In this document: positions 50,641 to 61,719 of the stretch, piece after piece
Layout of the letters: each line of letters begins with the position of its first letter
How positions within the stretch are numbered: position 1 is the stretch's first letter
DNA from: Euborellia annulipes
Taxonomy: Eukaryota; Arthropoda; Insecta; Dermaptera; Anisolabididae
Reading direction: 5' to 3'
Length of the DNA stretch: 64,000 nt
NCBI GenBank assembly: GCA_023213315.1
Contig: JAKCPI010001794.1
Location: 41,662 to 105,661, forward strand
Made by a program: the position numbers and the translations under genes
The notes under the pieces: generated by a model
Told to the model about the DNA's origin: nothing
The model's database searches: none
The model's input: only the letters and a program-made list of their open reading frames with translations

Positions 50641-50947
50641 AGGAACCCCTTTTCCAACTACATATTATTATTTTTAGTTACTGTGCCTCAAAAAGAATTG
50701 AAAAGGATATTTCATATATATATATATATATATATGAACGCGGAAACCTTCCAAAACATATATATATATATATATATAGATAGATATTTCGTATTTCATT
50801 AACTAACAATTCGGCATTTTTAATTTAACAATACTTTCTCTCTATATATTACATATATATATATATATACCTGGTATAAGAGAAAGTAAAGAAATTAATT
50901 TTTTAAATATTTTTTTGCAAAGAAATATTTAAAAAATTATTGTTTGA

Positions 50948-51090
50948 GATCACACTCAGGGGCTCATATCTTTTGAGTACGTGGATGGCGACCACGAGTT
51001 ACCCGAGCTAAGAAGGCTATCATGTTATGTTAGCCTTTACCTATATTACTTTTCCATAAAATCGTTGGGAATGCGACAGGCCAGCTTATT
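50948..51090 (-). mobile_element. Third SINE family, body fragment
   Basis: TCAGGGGCTCATATCTTTTG and GTACGTGGATGGCGACCACG match 45440-45490, between parkin and ACE. Confidence 0.55.
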
Positions 51091-51210
51091 TCTACTATGA
51101 TTAAAGGAAACTAGATATTTAAAAATATCCGAAAATTATCAAAATACTGCGAAAAAGACTAAACAAATAAAAAAAATAAAAATAAAAAGACTTGGAGAAA
51201 AATTTTCTCT

Positions 51211-51216
51211 TTTATT
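51211..51216 (-). promoter_or_regulatory. Candidate poly(A) signal of the ACE-like gene
   Basis: AATAAA on the minus strand about 76 bases after the stop codon. The sequence here is A/T-only in long runs, so the call is weak. Confidence 0.3.
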
Positions 51217-51291
51217 TTATTATCTTTGAAAAAAAAAAACAATAAAATTAAAAATTATTAAAATGATAAATATAATAAAATAAAATAATTT

Positions 51292-54200
51292 TCAATCCCA
51301 TCCGGGGATTTCTCCATGATCTTTGTTATCTTTGGAAAGCCACTCATGAAGCGGTTGGAAATAGCGCAAGAAGGGACGAGTGTCCATGGTCTCTTCTCCG
51401 GTCATAATTTTCATGGCTTCAGGCCAAGGCAACGAGGCTCCTAACGATAACATTGACCTAAAGGACAAATAAAACAATCAAATAAAATTGCAATTATCCG
51501 TTTGACAACAATCGGCTTTATGATTGAATTAGAACTCGCTTGAATAAATAAACTCATAATAGATACTGACCTGAGGCGTTGACCTGCCTTCTCACTACCA
51601 AAGACATCGCATTGATGTAGTGGCACATTTGGCATTGCATCTTTACATAAGGCCTCATGGAATTGAAATTGGATGAGAGCAGCCACAAAGTATCGGATAT
51701 AAGGAACTCCAGCTGCCACATGGTATTTGGCACCAGGATCAAATCCTTTCGGGTTGGGAGGCTCTGGAGGACTCAGCCCTTGAAGAGTCTCTCTAAAAAG
51801 AAAATTCGCTATGATACTTCAAAAAGCAAGCAATCATAAAAGAATAAAGAGAAAATAATAAATAAGATCTAGAAATGAAGTTAAAAAAAAAACATACACA
51901 GTTTGCCACCAGCGTGTGTTATAATCTTCAGGAACAATTTCTCTTCGAAATACACCCCATCTCCAGAAATCTACCGACAAACTAAATGGTAAAAATGCCA
52001 CCTACTCAAAAAAGGAAGATAACAAGATTTTTAATTATTCGTCTATCTATAAATCTTTTACTTTTCTTAACGCCGTCATATAAAGAGAATTCATTTCCAA
52101 TTTAGCTTCGATATCTTCTGGTGAGAGACTCGATTCTGTAGGAGCTGCAAGTTTGCTTTCAAAATCTTGACGATCCAGATATTTATTTTTTTTATTTTTT
52201 ATACAAGCGGTTGCTGATATATTTGGCAATAAATGCATTCGACGAAGATGAATACGCGAAGTTACTGAAAGGGTAATTACATCCCCGATGGCTTCATGGA
52301 AACCTTAAAATGATAAATAAAAGATCTCAAAGCCTCCTAGGAAATCTCAAATGTTCATGGACCAAACAATTTTTATTTTCTACCTTTTAATCATTACGAT
52401 TTAATACTATTTCCCAGTCTCTGGTAATAATATTATGAATGTTACCTGGATTAGCTCCATCTCTAAATACAAGAGGTTGATCTCTATATTGAATAAAATA
52501 TTCAATATGGCCCATCTCATGGTGAATGGTGATTAGATCTTCAAAAGACACCGAAGCGCACATTTTTATTCTGGAAAATATATAGAAATTACAATATATA
52601 TATATTGATTTAAAAAAAAGGAGAAAGGAAATGAATAAAAGCAGGGTCGTATATAAGGGGGGGGGCCGAGGGGGCCCGGGCTCCCCCGAAATTTCCCAAA
52701 CACATATACATATATAGGGATATACAGACATCAGCGCAACAAATTTTTCCGCAGGGTGGAAAACTTTGATTCCGAAAAAGAAAAAAATGTTCGCCACTTT
52801 AGCACTCAAAAGAGAAGATGTTTCGTAGGCTTAACTCAAAAAGAGAATTTTCGGACTTTCGCCACTATGATTTTCAGCAGACGATATTAGTAATAAATTT
52901 GAAAAATATAAGATTCTACCTGAAATCGTACCGGTCGTAGAAATCCCAGCTGGAGGCATGGCATACCATATCAACATCAGGGGGTTTAATAAATATTGAA
53001 TTATTCCAAAATTCAGCTGGCAGTGGCTCGAAGCCCAAACTGAGAAAAAATTTTTCAGCCTCATGTACCATGTCCAATTGTGTGACACCCTAAAGAATAT
53101 AAAAAGGGATTCAAGGAAGGCGTGGTCACAAACTATTCAACAAAATAACAATTACCAATTCCATCATTTTAGTATCAAAATCATCATCTTTATAATCCGG
53201 ATACGGGAGGGAGATATTATAAATTCCTTGGAAGGATTGACCCCAGAGATCTCCTAAAAATATTTTCTTTTAATAAATATATTATTATTTTAATTCCGAA
53301 ATCCTACCTACGAGATGCGCGGGGATTAGACCCCTCAGAGGAATCAGAGAAGCTCCATAGGTCTCTCTCAGTTTGCGACGAACATAAGCGTGCAATTCGA
53401 GGTAAAGTGGTCGCACCTTACGCCATAATTCATCTACCAAAATATCCAAAGGTCTGGATTGCTCATAGGGACTGAGCCACATCTCGGCGGCAGAAGGGAA
53501 TTCTACAAAGAAATTTTTTTTAATAAAGAATAATTAATGTTAATAAGTAATATCATTTTTTAATCGTATTTGCTTTAAATTAAAAAAATTCAATTTTACA
53601 CACTATCAAGTATGGCAGCTTCATTCATCAGTTCGACATATTTGATGTAATTCTCTATCATCCGATCTCCTGTTGCTTTTCGCCACGAAAGATAGAGATA
53701 TTTCAATTCAGCAGGATCTCGACTTTGCTCCATCGCAGTCACCAAGTCTATAAAACATGCTTAAGTATCAAACTACACAGCTCAAATCGCTTATCATGGA
53801 ATCATGTATATATTTTTGAATTTATCTGTGACTGTATATGATGTTTTTACTGCAATAATTTAAAGAAAACAAAAAGATGAATTACCAGGATCAAGAATCA
53901 TTTGATTCGCCTCCGAACAATTGTATTTTTGAACTTTGGCTGTTGAATAAATTGACGACATCTCTTCGACTAATTGCTCAAGCTTGAAAACATCTTTATA
54001 TAAATATATTTATTTTTATTTTTTTCTATATACATATACCCGAAAAAAGTAAGGAAGTGCCGCCGCAGTAGCGTAACTTTTTTTTAGCTGGGCTCCCCCG
54101 CAACCTTTATTTCGGGCCCCATTATTAGACCATACAAAAAATATTTTTAAAATACAGTATATCCCTGAACCCTGAGGGCCCTGGGCCCTCTCAAAGAGAA

Positions 54201-56057
54201 ATTTTCATTAAATTTTTTTCCGTTTTTATCGGAGTCCTGAGGAGATAGAGTATTTTAGCCCGGTCCGGCCCGTGGTCCCCCCAAAGTCCGGGGCCCCCCG
54301 CATCGCGGGGTCTGCGGGGGCGTACGTTACGCCACTGTGCAGCCGGGAGTTGAACCACGGATCCACCAATTTGTACTCTTATCACTAGACCACAGCACGG
54401 AATTCGGGTATATTCACTCAGAAAGCAATTTTAGTCATAAGGAGAAATGGCCCCAAATTCGGAGCCACAAATTTCTCCATCGACTCGAATAATTGAGAAG
54501 ACCTCAAATTTATAATAATTAATTAATAAATAAGAAATTACATATATAATATACATCGCGTATATAAGCCGCCGGTCGATGGAGAAAATTCAGGCGCTGA
54601 ATTTGGGTCCATTTCTCATGATAACTAAAATTGGTTTCTGAGTGAATTCATATACCCGAATGCCGTGCTGTGTTCTAGTGGTAAGGGCTCACCGAGTACA
54701 AATTGTTGGATCCGTGGTTCAACTCCCGGCGGCACCCGGCTAAGCAGCTACTATTATTTCTTTATTGGATTCAAACCCACAGCGACGTTTCGGTCGACTA
54801 TGCGACCATCTTTATGGCTATGGTTCAGTCAATAGTAACCCTCTTATGTTAAATAATAACCCTTTCCCTAATTGATTATTTGTGGTATAGTAAGAGACTT
54901 GAAGATAATCAATCACCTGTTCACGATCACAATATCTTATACAAACGAATGACCAACCTGCTTATATTTGATCTCTGGAAGAGCAGCTAATCCTTGGATT
55001 TGAAGCAACTTGACTTGTCGTCTTAATCCAGGATCATGAAAATCACTCGGATGAACATCCTGCAAGAGAGCCCATACAAATTTTTGTACGTTACCTAGAT
55101 GAGATGATTTATCCACCTTAAAAAAAGAGAAAAAAAAATATTAAAAAATTCTAATCTCCAAGGGTTTGTCTTCTTACCGTATCCTGTTTCGTCGAATGCG
55201 TTAAATTAACTTCAAAGTCCCATTGGGCCATTGCAGACCGAAAATAAGCCTCGGCCATAATTTCTTCCAGTAATTCCAGAAGATGATTCGCAGCTACGTG
55301 TATCTCCTCTTCAATTGGAGCATGAATGGAATTCTCACTTTATATTTTAAAGTATGTAAGTATTTCATTTTTTATACCCAACTAAATAACAACTCCAAGG
55401 ATATAAATCGTCTAAAGGATAATCAAATAGGCACAATAAATAAATGTGTGCAGACAAGAGCAGGCATACGCTCCCTGAGGAGGGGGCAAAAGAGGGCACT
55501 TGCCTTCTCCCCCTTTCAATTCATATGCATGCCTTTATACTACTTACCTTTTCGAAGATGGTTCCAGAGCCTCAGTAATATAAGCATCTAATTGATCTTC
55601 TAATAAAATCTCATTTACAAGATGTCTACGAGAAATTGATTGATGGAGATTATTTTTTAAACGATGCAGTTTCTCTTTCACCTCCTCCCAATTCTTTTGA
55701 TTTTTTAAACTTAAAAAAAAAATAAATAAATAAAGTAGCGCCCTATATAAATAAATTTTTTTTTTGAACTCAAGAGTTAATTAAACATAAAGATTTGTTG
55801 AAGTGAAAATTTTGACCAATAAGTTTCCGTATGTTGAGGAAAAAAATGCCATAAAAATTTCTAAAATTGACCACATACCGATTGAACCTCGCTTTTCCCG
55901 TCCAAGACCGATCGTGACTGTGAATCCAATTGTGTCCATGGTGGAATTTTGAGGCGGTGTAAGATCGAAGCTTGCGATTTTTTTCATTATAATTCGGATT
56001 TAATAAAAGTGCAATACCAATTAAACTGAGGAAATAAATACAAAAGCCAATAAACAT
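51292..56057 (-). CDS. ACE: Angiotensin-converting-enzyme-like M2 metallopeptidase, single domain
   Basis: Fourteen exons: 56057-55879, 55709-55548, 55337-55178, 55116-54958, 53982-53886, 53747-53604, 53502-53308, 53253-53155, 53089-52920, 52570-52446, 52303-52062, 52001-51898, 51792-51571, 51457-51292. They give about 740 residues. Zinc site HEMGH (472-476) with third ligand Glu500 (GFHEAIGDV), substrate residues Lys634/His636 (AKYH), Arg645 and Tyr646 (YIRY), and HASSWDFY near 442 are all present, so activity is expected: a dipeptidyl carboxypeptidase trimming peptide hormones outside the cell. Residues 1-19 are a hydrophobic signal peptide or anchor; no C-terminal membrane segment follows the domain. 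Odd: about 115 residues precede the domain, about 25-30 extra Lys/Asn-rich residues lie near 526-562, Gln238 stands where the first disulfide cysteine is expected, and one extra G in exon 8 breaks the frame. Confidence 0.95.
52642..52790 (+). mobile_element. Truncated hAT MITE in ACE intron 9
   Basis: CAGGGTCGTATATAAGGGG at the left matches the 35514 family; ACATATACATATATAGGGAT and TTTTTCCGCAGGGTGGAAAA are inside. The right end is not clear. Confidence 0.5.
54066..54337. mobile_element. hAT MITE inserted in a tRNA-like repeat
   Basis: CAGTAGCGTAAC at the left and GTTACGCCACTG at the right; flanks TGCCGCCG and TGCAGCCG form an 8-bp duplication with one mismatch. GC-rich interior. Confidence 0.8.
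54339..54745. repeat. Palindrome with tRNA-like sequence in both arms (ACE intron 4)
   Basis: The right arm reads TGCCGTGCTGTGTTCTAGTG, TCCGTGGTTCAACTCCCGGC (tRNA-like boxes A and B); the left arm is its complement, starting CCGGGAGTTGAACCACGGAT. The arms extend about 200 bp to a central AT-rich stretch. A hAT MITE has landed in the left end. Confidence 0.75.
54752..54845 (-). repeat. Single arm related to the foldback family
   Basis: On the minus strand GGTCG and CGACC form a stem followed by GAAACGTCGC. Only one arm is present, next to the tRNA-bearing palindrome. Confidence 0.45.
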
Positions 56058-56176
56058 ACCTACGGTATTGATATAAATATCAAATATTATTTGTTTTTGT
56101 AGCGATTAAAACAAAACAAAAATTTCGATTATTTGTTAACTTGCTGGGCAACGTGCCTTCTGGGCAATCGCACCTA

Positions 56177-56325
56177 CAGTGAGGTGCACTTTAACTTGAG
56201 ATTATTTCATTGTTTTTTAAAAATATGAAAAATTTTTTATGGAAACTTTTGCGGTTCTAATATAAAAGAGAATTCCAATGGGAATACAAAAATACACTAT
56301 ACTGCTTTAATATTGATCCTCATTG
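56177..56325. mobile_element. Tc1/mariner-type MITE
   Basis: Same family as 5646: CAGTGAGG...CCTCATTG, with TA flanks and GATTATTTCATTGTTTTTTA inside. It lies just upstream of the ACE gene. Confidence 0.7.
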
Positions 56326-58647
56326 TAGCTCTACACCCAAAGGAAGAAACGTTAAAAATGCCAATAAATTTTGTAAAGAATAATAGATGAAAGGAGCACG
56401 ATTAATCAGTCTCCAAATAAAACTCTTTACATGAACTTGGATTTTCGAGAGAATCAATTAATCAAATTCACGTTCTTTCTGGGGATAAAGAATCTAGACT
56501 CCGCTTACAAATTTAAGAAACATTTTTTATCTAAAAAAGAACCGACCTTTAAACGACCCTTTATTAACTGAAGGAACAATGGCGTAACGTACACCCCCGC
56601 AAACCCCGTGATGCGAGGGGGCCTCGGGCCTTGGGGACCTGCGGGCCGGCCCGGCTTTCAAGGCCATGAAAAGATGATTTATTCTTTTTTCCTTTTATAA
56701 TGTATCATTTTTCCGTTTTCACCTGAGCCCCGAGGGGCCCGGGCCATCTCTAAGACAAAAGTTTTAATAAAAAGCTTAAATATTAATATATTTCATTTTT
56801 TTTTAATTTACTTTTATTTATGCGACGCACTTTTTCAAACAAAAATTTAGAAATTGAAAAATCCCCCCTTATATGCGCTCGAAGCGAAAAAAAATTTGTG
56901 GGAGGGGGGCAGCTAAAATACTTTAAGCCACTGGCTACAAGTTATTTAAAATATTCTGAATGAAGATTTTTTTTTTAAACAGAACCGACCTTAATTAACC
57001 GAAGGTCTCCAGTCGCCTCCTGCGATGTTTCCTTTCTCGAGGGGTTCGCATATGCGCACCCGAATTTTTTACGTAACTTACAGTTATTTACGAGATTTTT
57101 GTAAATAACTGCAAAATAGTGTAAATAATCCAACTCTGCCCTACGCCAAGCCCGAGGGCAGAGTTGGCAAGTTATTTACAGACGAGTAAATTACACGGTT
57201 ATTTGCCAGTAAATTACTACCTTGTAAATAACTAGTTCGTCATAAATAACTGTAAAAAACCAACTGCCTGAAAAAACATGTCAAAAGCTTTTATTTCATA
57301 TTTTTTTCTATTTTAAAGCGTTGGTGGGGTGCAGTTGCAAATCTATTACCTCAAGATTTTTTATACCCTTTTCGGCTACAGAGGCCGTTTAGGGGTGATA
57401 AATTTATTTGTTTAATTGAAAATACATAGTATGGATGGCTACCGGGGGGCGTTTCACACGCTGATTGCCGGGACCTCAAGAATTAAAAACAAATTAAAAA
57501 ATATTTGCTTTGGTTTCTAAAATAAAACAAGAATAGAAAAAGAAGAAAAAAAACTACTATTTAATTTTATTTTAATTAGATCTTTGAAGAAGTTTTTTAT
57601 ACGGCTAATAAAGGAAAAAAACAAAATTTAGATTAAAACATTTTAAAAGCATCTCATCTTATTTTTGAATATAAAATTATCTAAAAAAAAAAAAGAATCT
57701 TGTTTTTGTTTGAATTTGATGATTTTTATTTGAGTTTCCTTTCTTGTCAACTCACCTCCGCAGCGCTTCTGCTCTCTATCAAAGAGTATAATCTTTGCTT
57801 TCTATATCTATTCTTTTTTTTGACGTTTGCTACTCGTGAGCTGCATGCAACAGTCATTCTTTCCAGTTTTAAAGGTATTTATTATTTATTTTGCATCTCT
57901 CTTTCTTTTGTTTTAATTAGAAATTTTCTACAAATATAATTTGATAATTAAAATTCATAATACTTGCCACTAAATTTATATTTTTATCGTTGAATGTCAT
58001 TTGCTCTCTAGAGGTTATGATTCTATTTTATTTTTGCCCTTATTTCATATTTTCACCTTTTTAAAAGTATTTATAATTTTATTAACACTTTAAAAATAAC
58101 TTTAGTTGTTAATTAAATATTGAATTTTAATAGTTCATTATTATTTTCATCGTGTAGTATAAAATAGTTGCATTCTCTTCATATGGATTAATTTAAAAAA
58201 TTATCTTTTATTTGAAAGGTAGGTTAATTAAATTTAAAAATTAATTAAGACGTCAGATCTTTATGTATATATTCAACATATCTTTTATTTATTTTAAATT
58301 TCGACTTTGATATTAATATACCTCCCTGTATTAGTGCATGACATTGATTTTTTAATTTTTCATTAATTATTTTTTGTTATTTTGCTTTTACAATTTCAAA
58401 TATTTCATTTAAGACTTACCTTATTAATTTCTTTTCTTTTCATTATCTATATTTCAAAGCAATCGAAAGTATAATGCTGTTCTTAATATATATATATAAT
58501 ACTTCAAATCGAATTCTTTTAACAATAATTTTATTTTATTTCCATATCCTTCATATATATATGTAAAAAAATAAAAATAATATATCCTAACACTCTATTT
58601 TATTTGATTAATTCTTTACAGAAAATTATTTTTACTTTTTTTTACAG
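56326..58647. other. Region upstream of ACE and of the plus-strand exons
   Basis: Holds a partial hAT MITE, an (AT)-rich stretch, an inverted TTATTTACxxG-type repeat at 57060-57260 with a SINE head fragment (57140-57165), and a possible exon ending at GTATTT near 57882. No firm gene. Confidence 0.4.
56578..56760 (+). mobile_element. Partial copy of the 54066 hAT family
   Basis: ATGGCGTAACGTACACCC, then GGGCCTCGGGCCTTGGGGAC and GAGCCCCGAGGGGCCCGGGC, an inverse-oriented relative of 54066-54337. The right terminal repeat was not found. Confidence 0.55.
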
Positions 58648-59128
58648 GAATCCTTCGAACTCCTGGAAGTTAAACGAGTGACTTCAAATTTGTGTGCATC
58701 TTATTTGACATTTACTGTTCCTCAAGCTCAACTCAACCTGAACTCAACGTCTCTTGTTGCATTCGGTGAGTAATTTCATTTTTTCATTTTTATACTTAAA
58801 AAATAGGATTTATGTTTCAAAGAAATGGAGTGAAATCAATCAAGGGTATGGAGGCAATAAACAAAATCAAATATTATATATAATATAATGCCAAAATTTC
58901 TCGTTCCTTAATATTTAATGCTCTTTAATCACCCTTCATTTTCCTTTACACAATGCTTAGAAAAAATTTAAAACATTCTATTCTAAATTAATATTATTTG
59001 TTAATTTGTTTATTTTTTTCTTTTTAATTTTAGATTTCAACAAGAAGGAAATATTTAGGGAGAGCCAGTGGCTGCAAACAGAATCCGGTCAGAAAGCAGT
59101 CAAGATATCTCAGGAATTAATGTTGTAG
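58648..59128 (+). CDS. Unrecognised last two exons of a plus-strand gene (partial)
   Basis: Exon 58648-58765 lies between TTTTTTTACAG and GTGAGT and is open in one frame (ESFELLEVKRVTSNLCASYL...). It ends in phase 1. The next exon begins at 59034 after TTTTAG with the two bases needed (GAT), reads DFNKKEIFRESQWLQTESGQ and on to a TAG at 59126-59128. The stop is immediately followed by GTAAGG, which could instead be a splice donor for another frame. I do not recognise the protein. The first exon has a diverged tandem copy at 60920. Upstream, no convincing first exon was found, though a possible one ends at a GTATTT near 57882. It may be coding or a spliced non-coding RNA. Confidence 0.35.
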
Positions 59129-59164
59129 GTAAGGGCCAACAGTTCTCTTTATTTTTAGTTTTTT

Positions 59165-59345
59165 TTTTTTTTATTTTAAAACATTCACACTTTTTTCTCA
59201 TTCACACTCACATTCACACACACATTCATGAGTCTTTTCGGCAACTTAGGCCATATAAGACTTTGACGATAACCGTTGTAGAGAATAATCTATTGTGGGG
59301 TCAGGCATTTCTATTTAAGCCATCTGGTATCCAAATGATAAATAA
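59165..59345 (-). mobile_element. tRNA-derived SINE, truncated
   Basis: CTTTTTTCTCATTCACACTC, TCTTTTCGGCAACTTAGGCC and AAGCCATCTGGTATCC match the family tail; the tRNA-like head is absent. Confidence 0.65.
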
Positions 59346-59763
59346 AATATGGATGGGCGAACTTATTTTTAGTTCTTTATTTCTATTTACTAGGCTTTCT
59401 TTTAATTATCCTTGTTGGCCATAAAATTGACTAGAACTTTGATTTTGACCTCGAATAACGTTTGAACCAGTCAAGTTAGCAAAAAATCATAAGAGACCTT
59501 TTTTGTAGAACCTTAAATTTGCTATAAGAATTATCATTTGTCGACATGATCTGTTAATTAATTCATGAGGTAAAAAATTCCAAAGTAATAACAGAACTTT
59601 TCCTATGTTATTTCCATTAAAAACTTTAGCTACCGGGGGGTGGGGGGGGATATATATATAAATTAAATATTTTCGAGATTTATATATTTGAATTAGATAT
59701 TAGTATTCAAAACATCTCGATTTTTCGGACTTAACTAACTGTAAGTCATAGAGATATATATCT

Positions 59764-59910
59764 AAAAAGATGTGAGTGTTATTTATTGGTGAGGCCAAAC
59801 ATCCCATGGCCCCCGGGAATCGAACCCCCGGAAAGGCGGAGATCCTGGGTTCGAATCACGGGGCCCATGGGATGTTTGGCCTCACCAATAAATAACACAC
59901 ACATCTTTTT
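59764..59910. repeat. Palindrome with two opposed tRNA-like B boxes
   Basis: Arms of about 45 bp (GTGTTATTTATTGGTGAGGC and complement) enclose GGGAATCGAACCCCC and TGGGTTCGAATCAC, box B sequences facing opposite ways. Confidence 0.75.
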
Positions 59911-59933
59911 TATATATATATATATATATAATA

Positions 59934-60625
59934 GGTTAGAGAAAAAGATATCCATTATTTTTACATGAACTTCAAGACCTTATTTAACATGTTTCTCATT
60001 GTCCGATTTTGATCAAATATGCACCCTTTTGTTCTATAATTTGTTGCCATTTTATAGGTAGCTTCATGCCTCTCTCATAGAAGTCTTGGTCCTTGTTGGC
60101 GAAAAACAGCAGAATGTTCCTGGCCGTTAGTACTAGTTTGACCATCGGTTTAACTGCTTCACCCCGCTTTGATTACCATCGTTTTCGCACAATGTTGTCG
60201 TATGTGGCCCATTTCTCATCCCCCACTCACCATCCATTTAAGAAATGTGTATTTATTCGGTTTGGCCTAAGGCTTCACAGATAGAAATTCGATCCATCAT
60301 ATGTTTTTTTTGTGTTAATTGGCGTGGCTTTTTTTTTGAATTCAGTTTTGAGCAAATGGTTTATGTTCGATCTTTAGCTACTATGAGGTGATTACTACCA
60401 ACATGCCGGTCAACTTTGATCATTTCTGTGATTTTATCGACATTTTCGACGACCCGCCTGTGCGAGGTGCATCTTTAACATCAAAAATATCTGAACGGAA
60501 TCGTCGAAACCAAAATTGCTCGTAATTAGTTGTTAAAGAATCGGAACCATAAACACCATTCATAATTTCAGCCGATCACTACAGTCATCTACTGAAAAAA
60601 CAATGGATTACTTTTTCTCCCAACC
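59934..60625 (-). pseudogene. Dead mariner transposon with internal deletion
   Basis: Both ends carry a similar inverted repeat (GGTTGGGAGAAAAAG and GGTTAGAGAAAAAG) flanked by TA. On the minus strand the N-terminal part is readable across frameshifts (FRRFRSDIFDVKDAP, VENVDKITEMIKVDRHVGSN, TICSKLN), then GDEKWATYDNIVRKRW followed by a stop, and the C-terminal part NKDQDFYERGMKLPIKWQQI. The middle of the transposase, with the second and third catalytic aspartates, is missing, and the element is 692 bp instead of about 1.3 kb. It cannot make a working enzyme. Confidence 0.85.
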
Positions 60626-60919
60626 TAAGTTATATATATTTATGCGAAAACTTATCTTCGAAAACATCCGGTCGCGGAAACCTTCCAGAACACTATATAA
60701 AAAATATATATATATATATATATATATGGTAAACAGTAAATTAACTGTTATATTTATTTTTCACAAAATTTAATAATATATTTAATATATTCTAACACCA
60801 TTTGTGTCATTGGCGTGGCTTTTTTTTTTTAATCCAGCTTTGTACAAATGGACTAATTAAAATTCTTTGCTTACTTAATTTGGAATTATAGAAAATTATT
60901 TATACTTTCTTTTTTACAG

Positions 60920-61008
60920 GAATTCTTCGATCACTTGGGAGTGACTTCAAATTTTTATGCATCTTATTTGACACTGTGCTTCGAGCTCATCGTCGCTTGC
61001 TGCATTCG
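60920..61008 (+). pseudogene. Tandem, shortened copy of exon 58648-58765
   Basis: The block begins GAATTCTTCGA after TTTTTTACAG and ends CTGCATTCG at GTGAGTAAT, the same boundaries as the exon at 58648. The shared core is GAGTGACTTCAAATTT and GCATCTTATTTGACA. Relative to its partner it lacks stretches that are not multiples of three, so phase differs (89 versus 118 bases), yet it remains open in one frame. The similarity continues into the downstream intron. It is either a decayed duplicate or an exon of a non-coding transcript. Confidence 0.4.
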
Positions 61009-61505
61009 GTGAGTAATCTCCTTATTTTATTTTTATTCTTAAAATACAATTCCCGTTTTTAAAAAATGGAGAGAATCTAGCCAAGTGGGTGGAGGCGGTT
61101 TAATAAATAAATTTTAAATATTTAGATGTAATAATTTAATTAAATATACAATTTGTTTGGGTCTTGTTTTTTTTTTTCGAAAAAAATTTTCCCGCAGGGC
61201 GGAAAACAATTTTTAATCTGGAGCTGTCCAATCTTGATTGTGTTTGATCTGTTAAAATCAATATTATAATTATTTTTGTTCTAGATTTTTTTTTATTTTT
61301 ATTTTTTCTTCGATTTATTTTGAATTATAGCGGCTATTGTAAATTTAATCAAATTATTATTTATAGAGAAAAGATTATTATTTATTTATTTAAATTAATC
61401 ATTTAAATATTTTTATTTGAAGAACTATAATTGAAAAAGTATTTTAATTTTATTTTTCTTTTATGATAATATTTTAATGAGTTACCAAATCGATTAACTT
61501 TTCCA
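61009..61505. other. AT-rich intron-like sequence
   Basis: Starts with intron sequence duplicated from 58766 onward; contains TTTTCCCGCAGGGCGGAAAA, a hAT-MITE fragment. Confidence 0.45.
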
Positions 61506-61625
61506 GTTTGAATGCCTCGTCTCTTTTTCTCAACTTCGCCATCTTGCCTTCTTGACTGCTCGAACCGGCTAATCATACATCGTCAACATTTTAATATTTA
61601 TTATCATTTAATCACATTTTTGAAG
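61506..61625 (+). other. Possible exon-like block with strong donor
   Basis: After TTTTCCAG a GC-richer block (ATGCCTCGTCTCTTTTTCTC...) runs to TTTTTGAAG followed by GTGAGTG. It has a short open start (MPRLFFSTSPSCLLDCSNRL) that stops within the block. Splice-like edges suggest an exon of the same unrecognised transcription unit. Confidence 0.25.
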
Positions 61626-61719
61626 GTGAGTGATTTATTTAAATATTTATTTAATTTGTTCAGAATGAAAATTTTCAACGGATTCATTAATTAAAATAAT
61701 ATAATTAGCTTAACCTCGG

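Larger units (their letters stand above)
50161..51291. other. Intergenic region between ACE and parkin
   Basis: About 1.1 kb. Holds dispersed-family fragments, a SINE fragment and (TA)n. The parkin promoter must lie here if there is no upstream untranslated exon. Confidence 0.5.

Noticed and set aside
54661..54735. Possible functional tRNA gene
   Set aside because: Boxes A and B are present but the anticodon and acceptor stems do not pair well, and it lies in a palindromic repeat.
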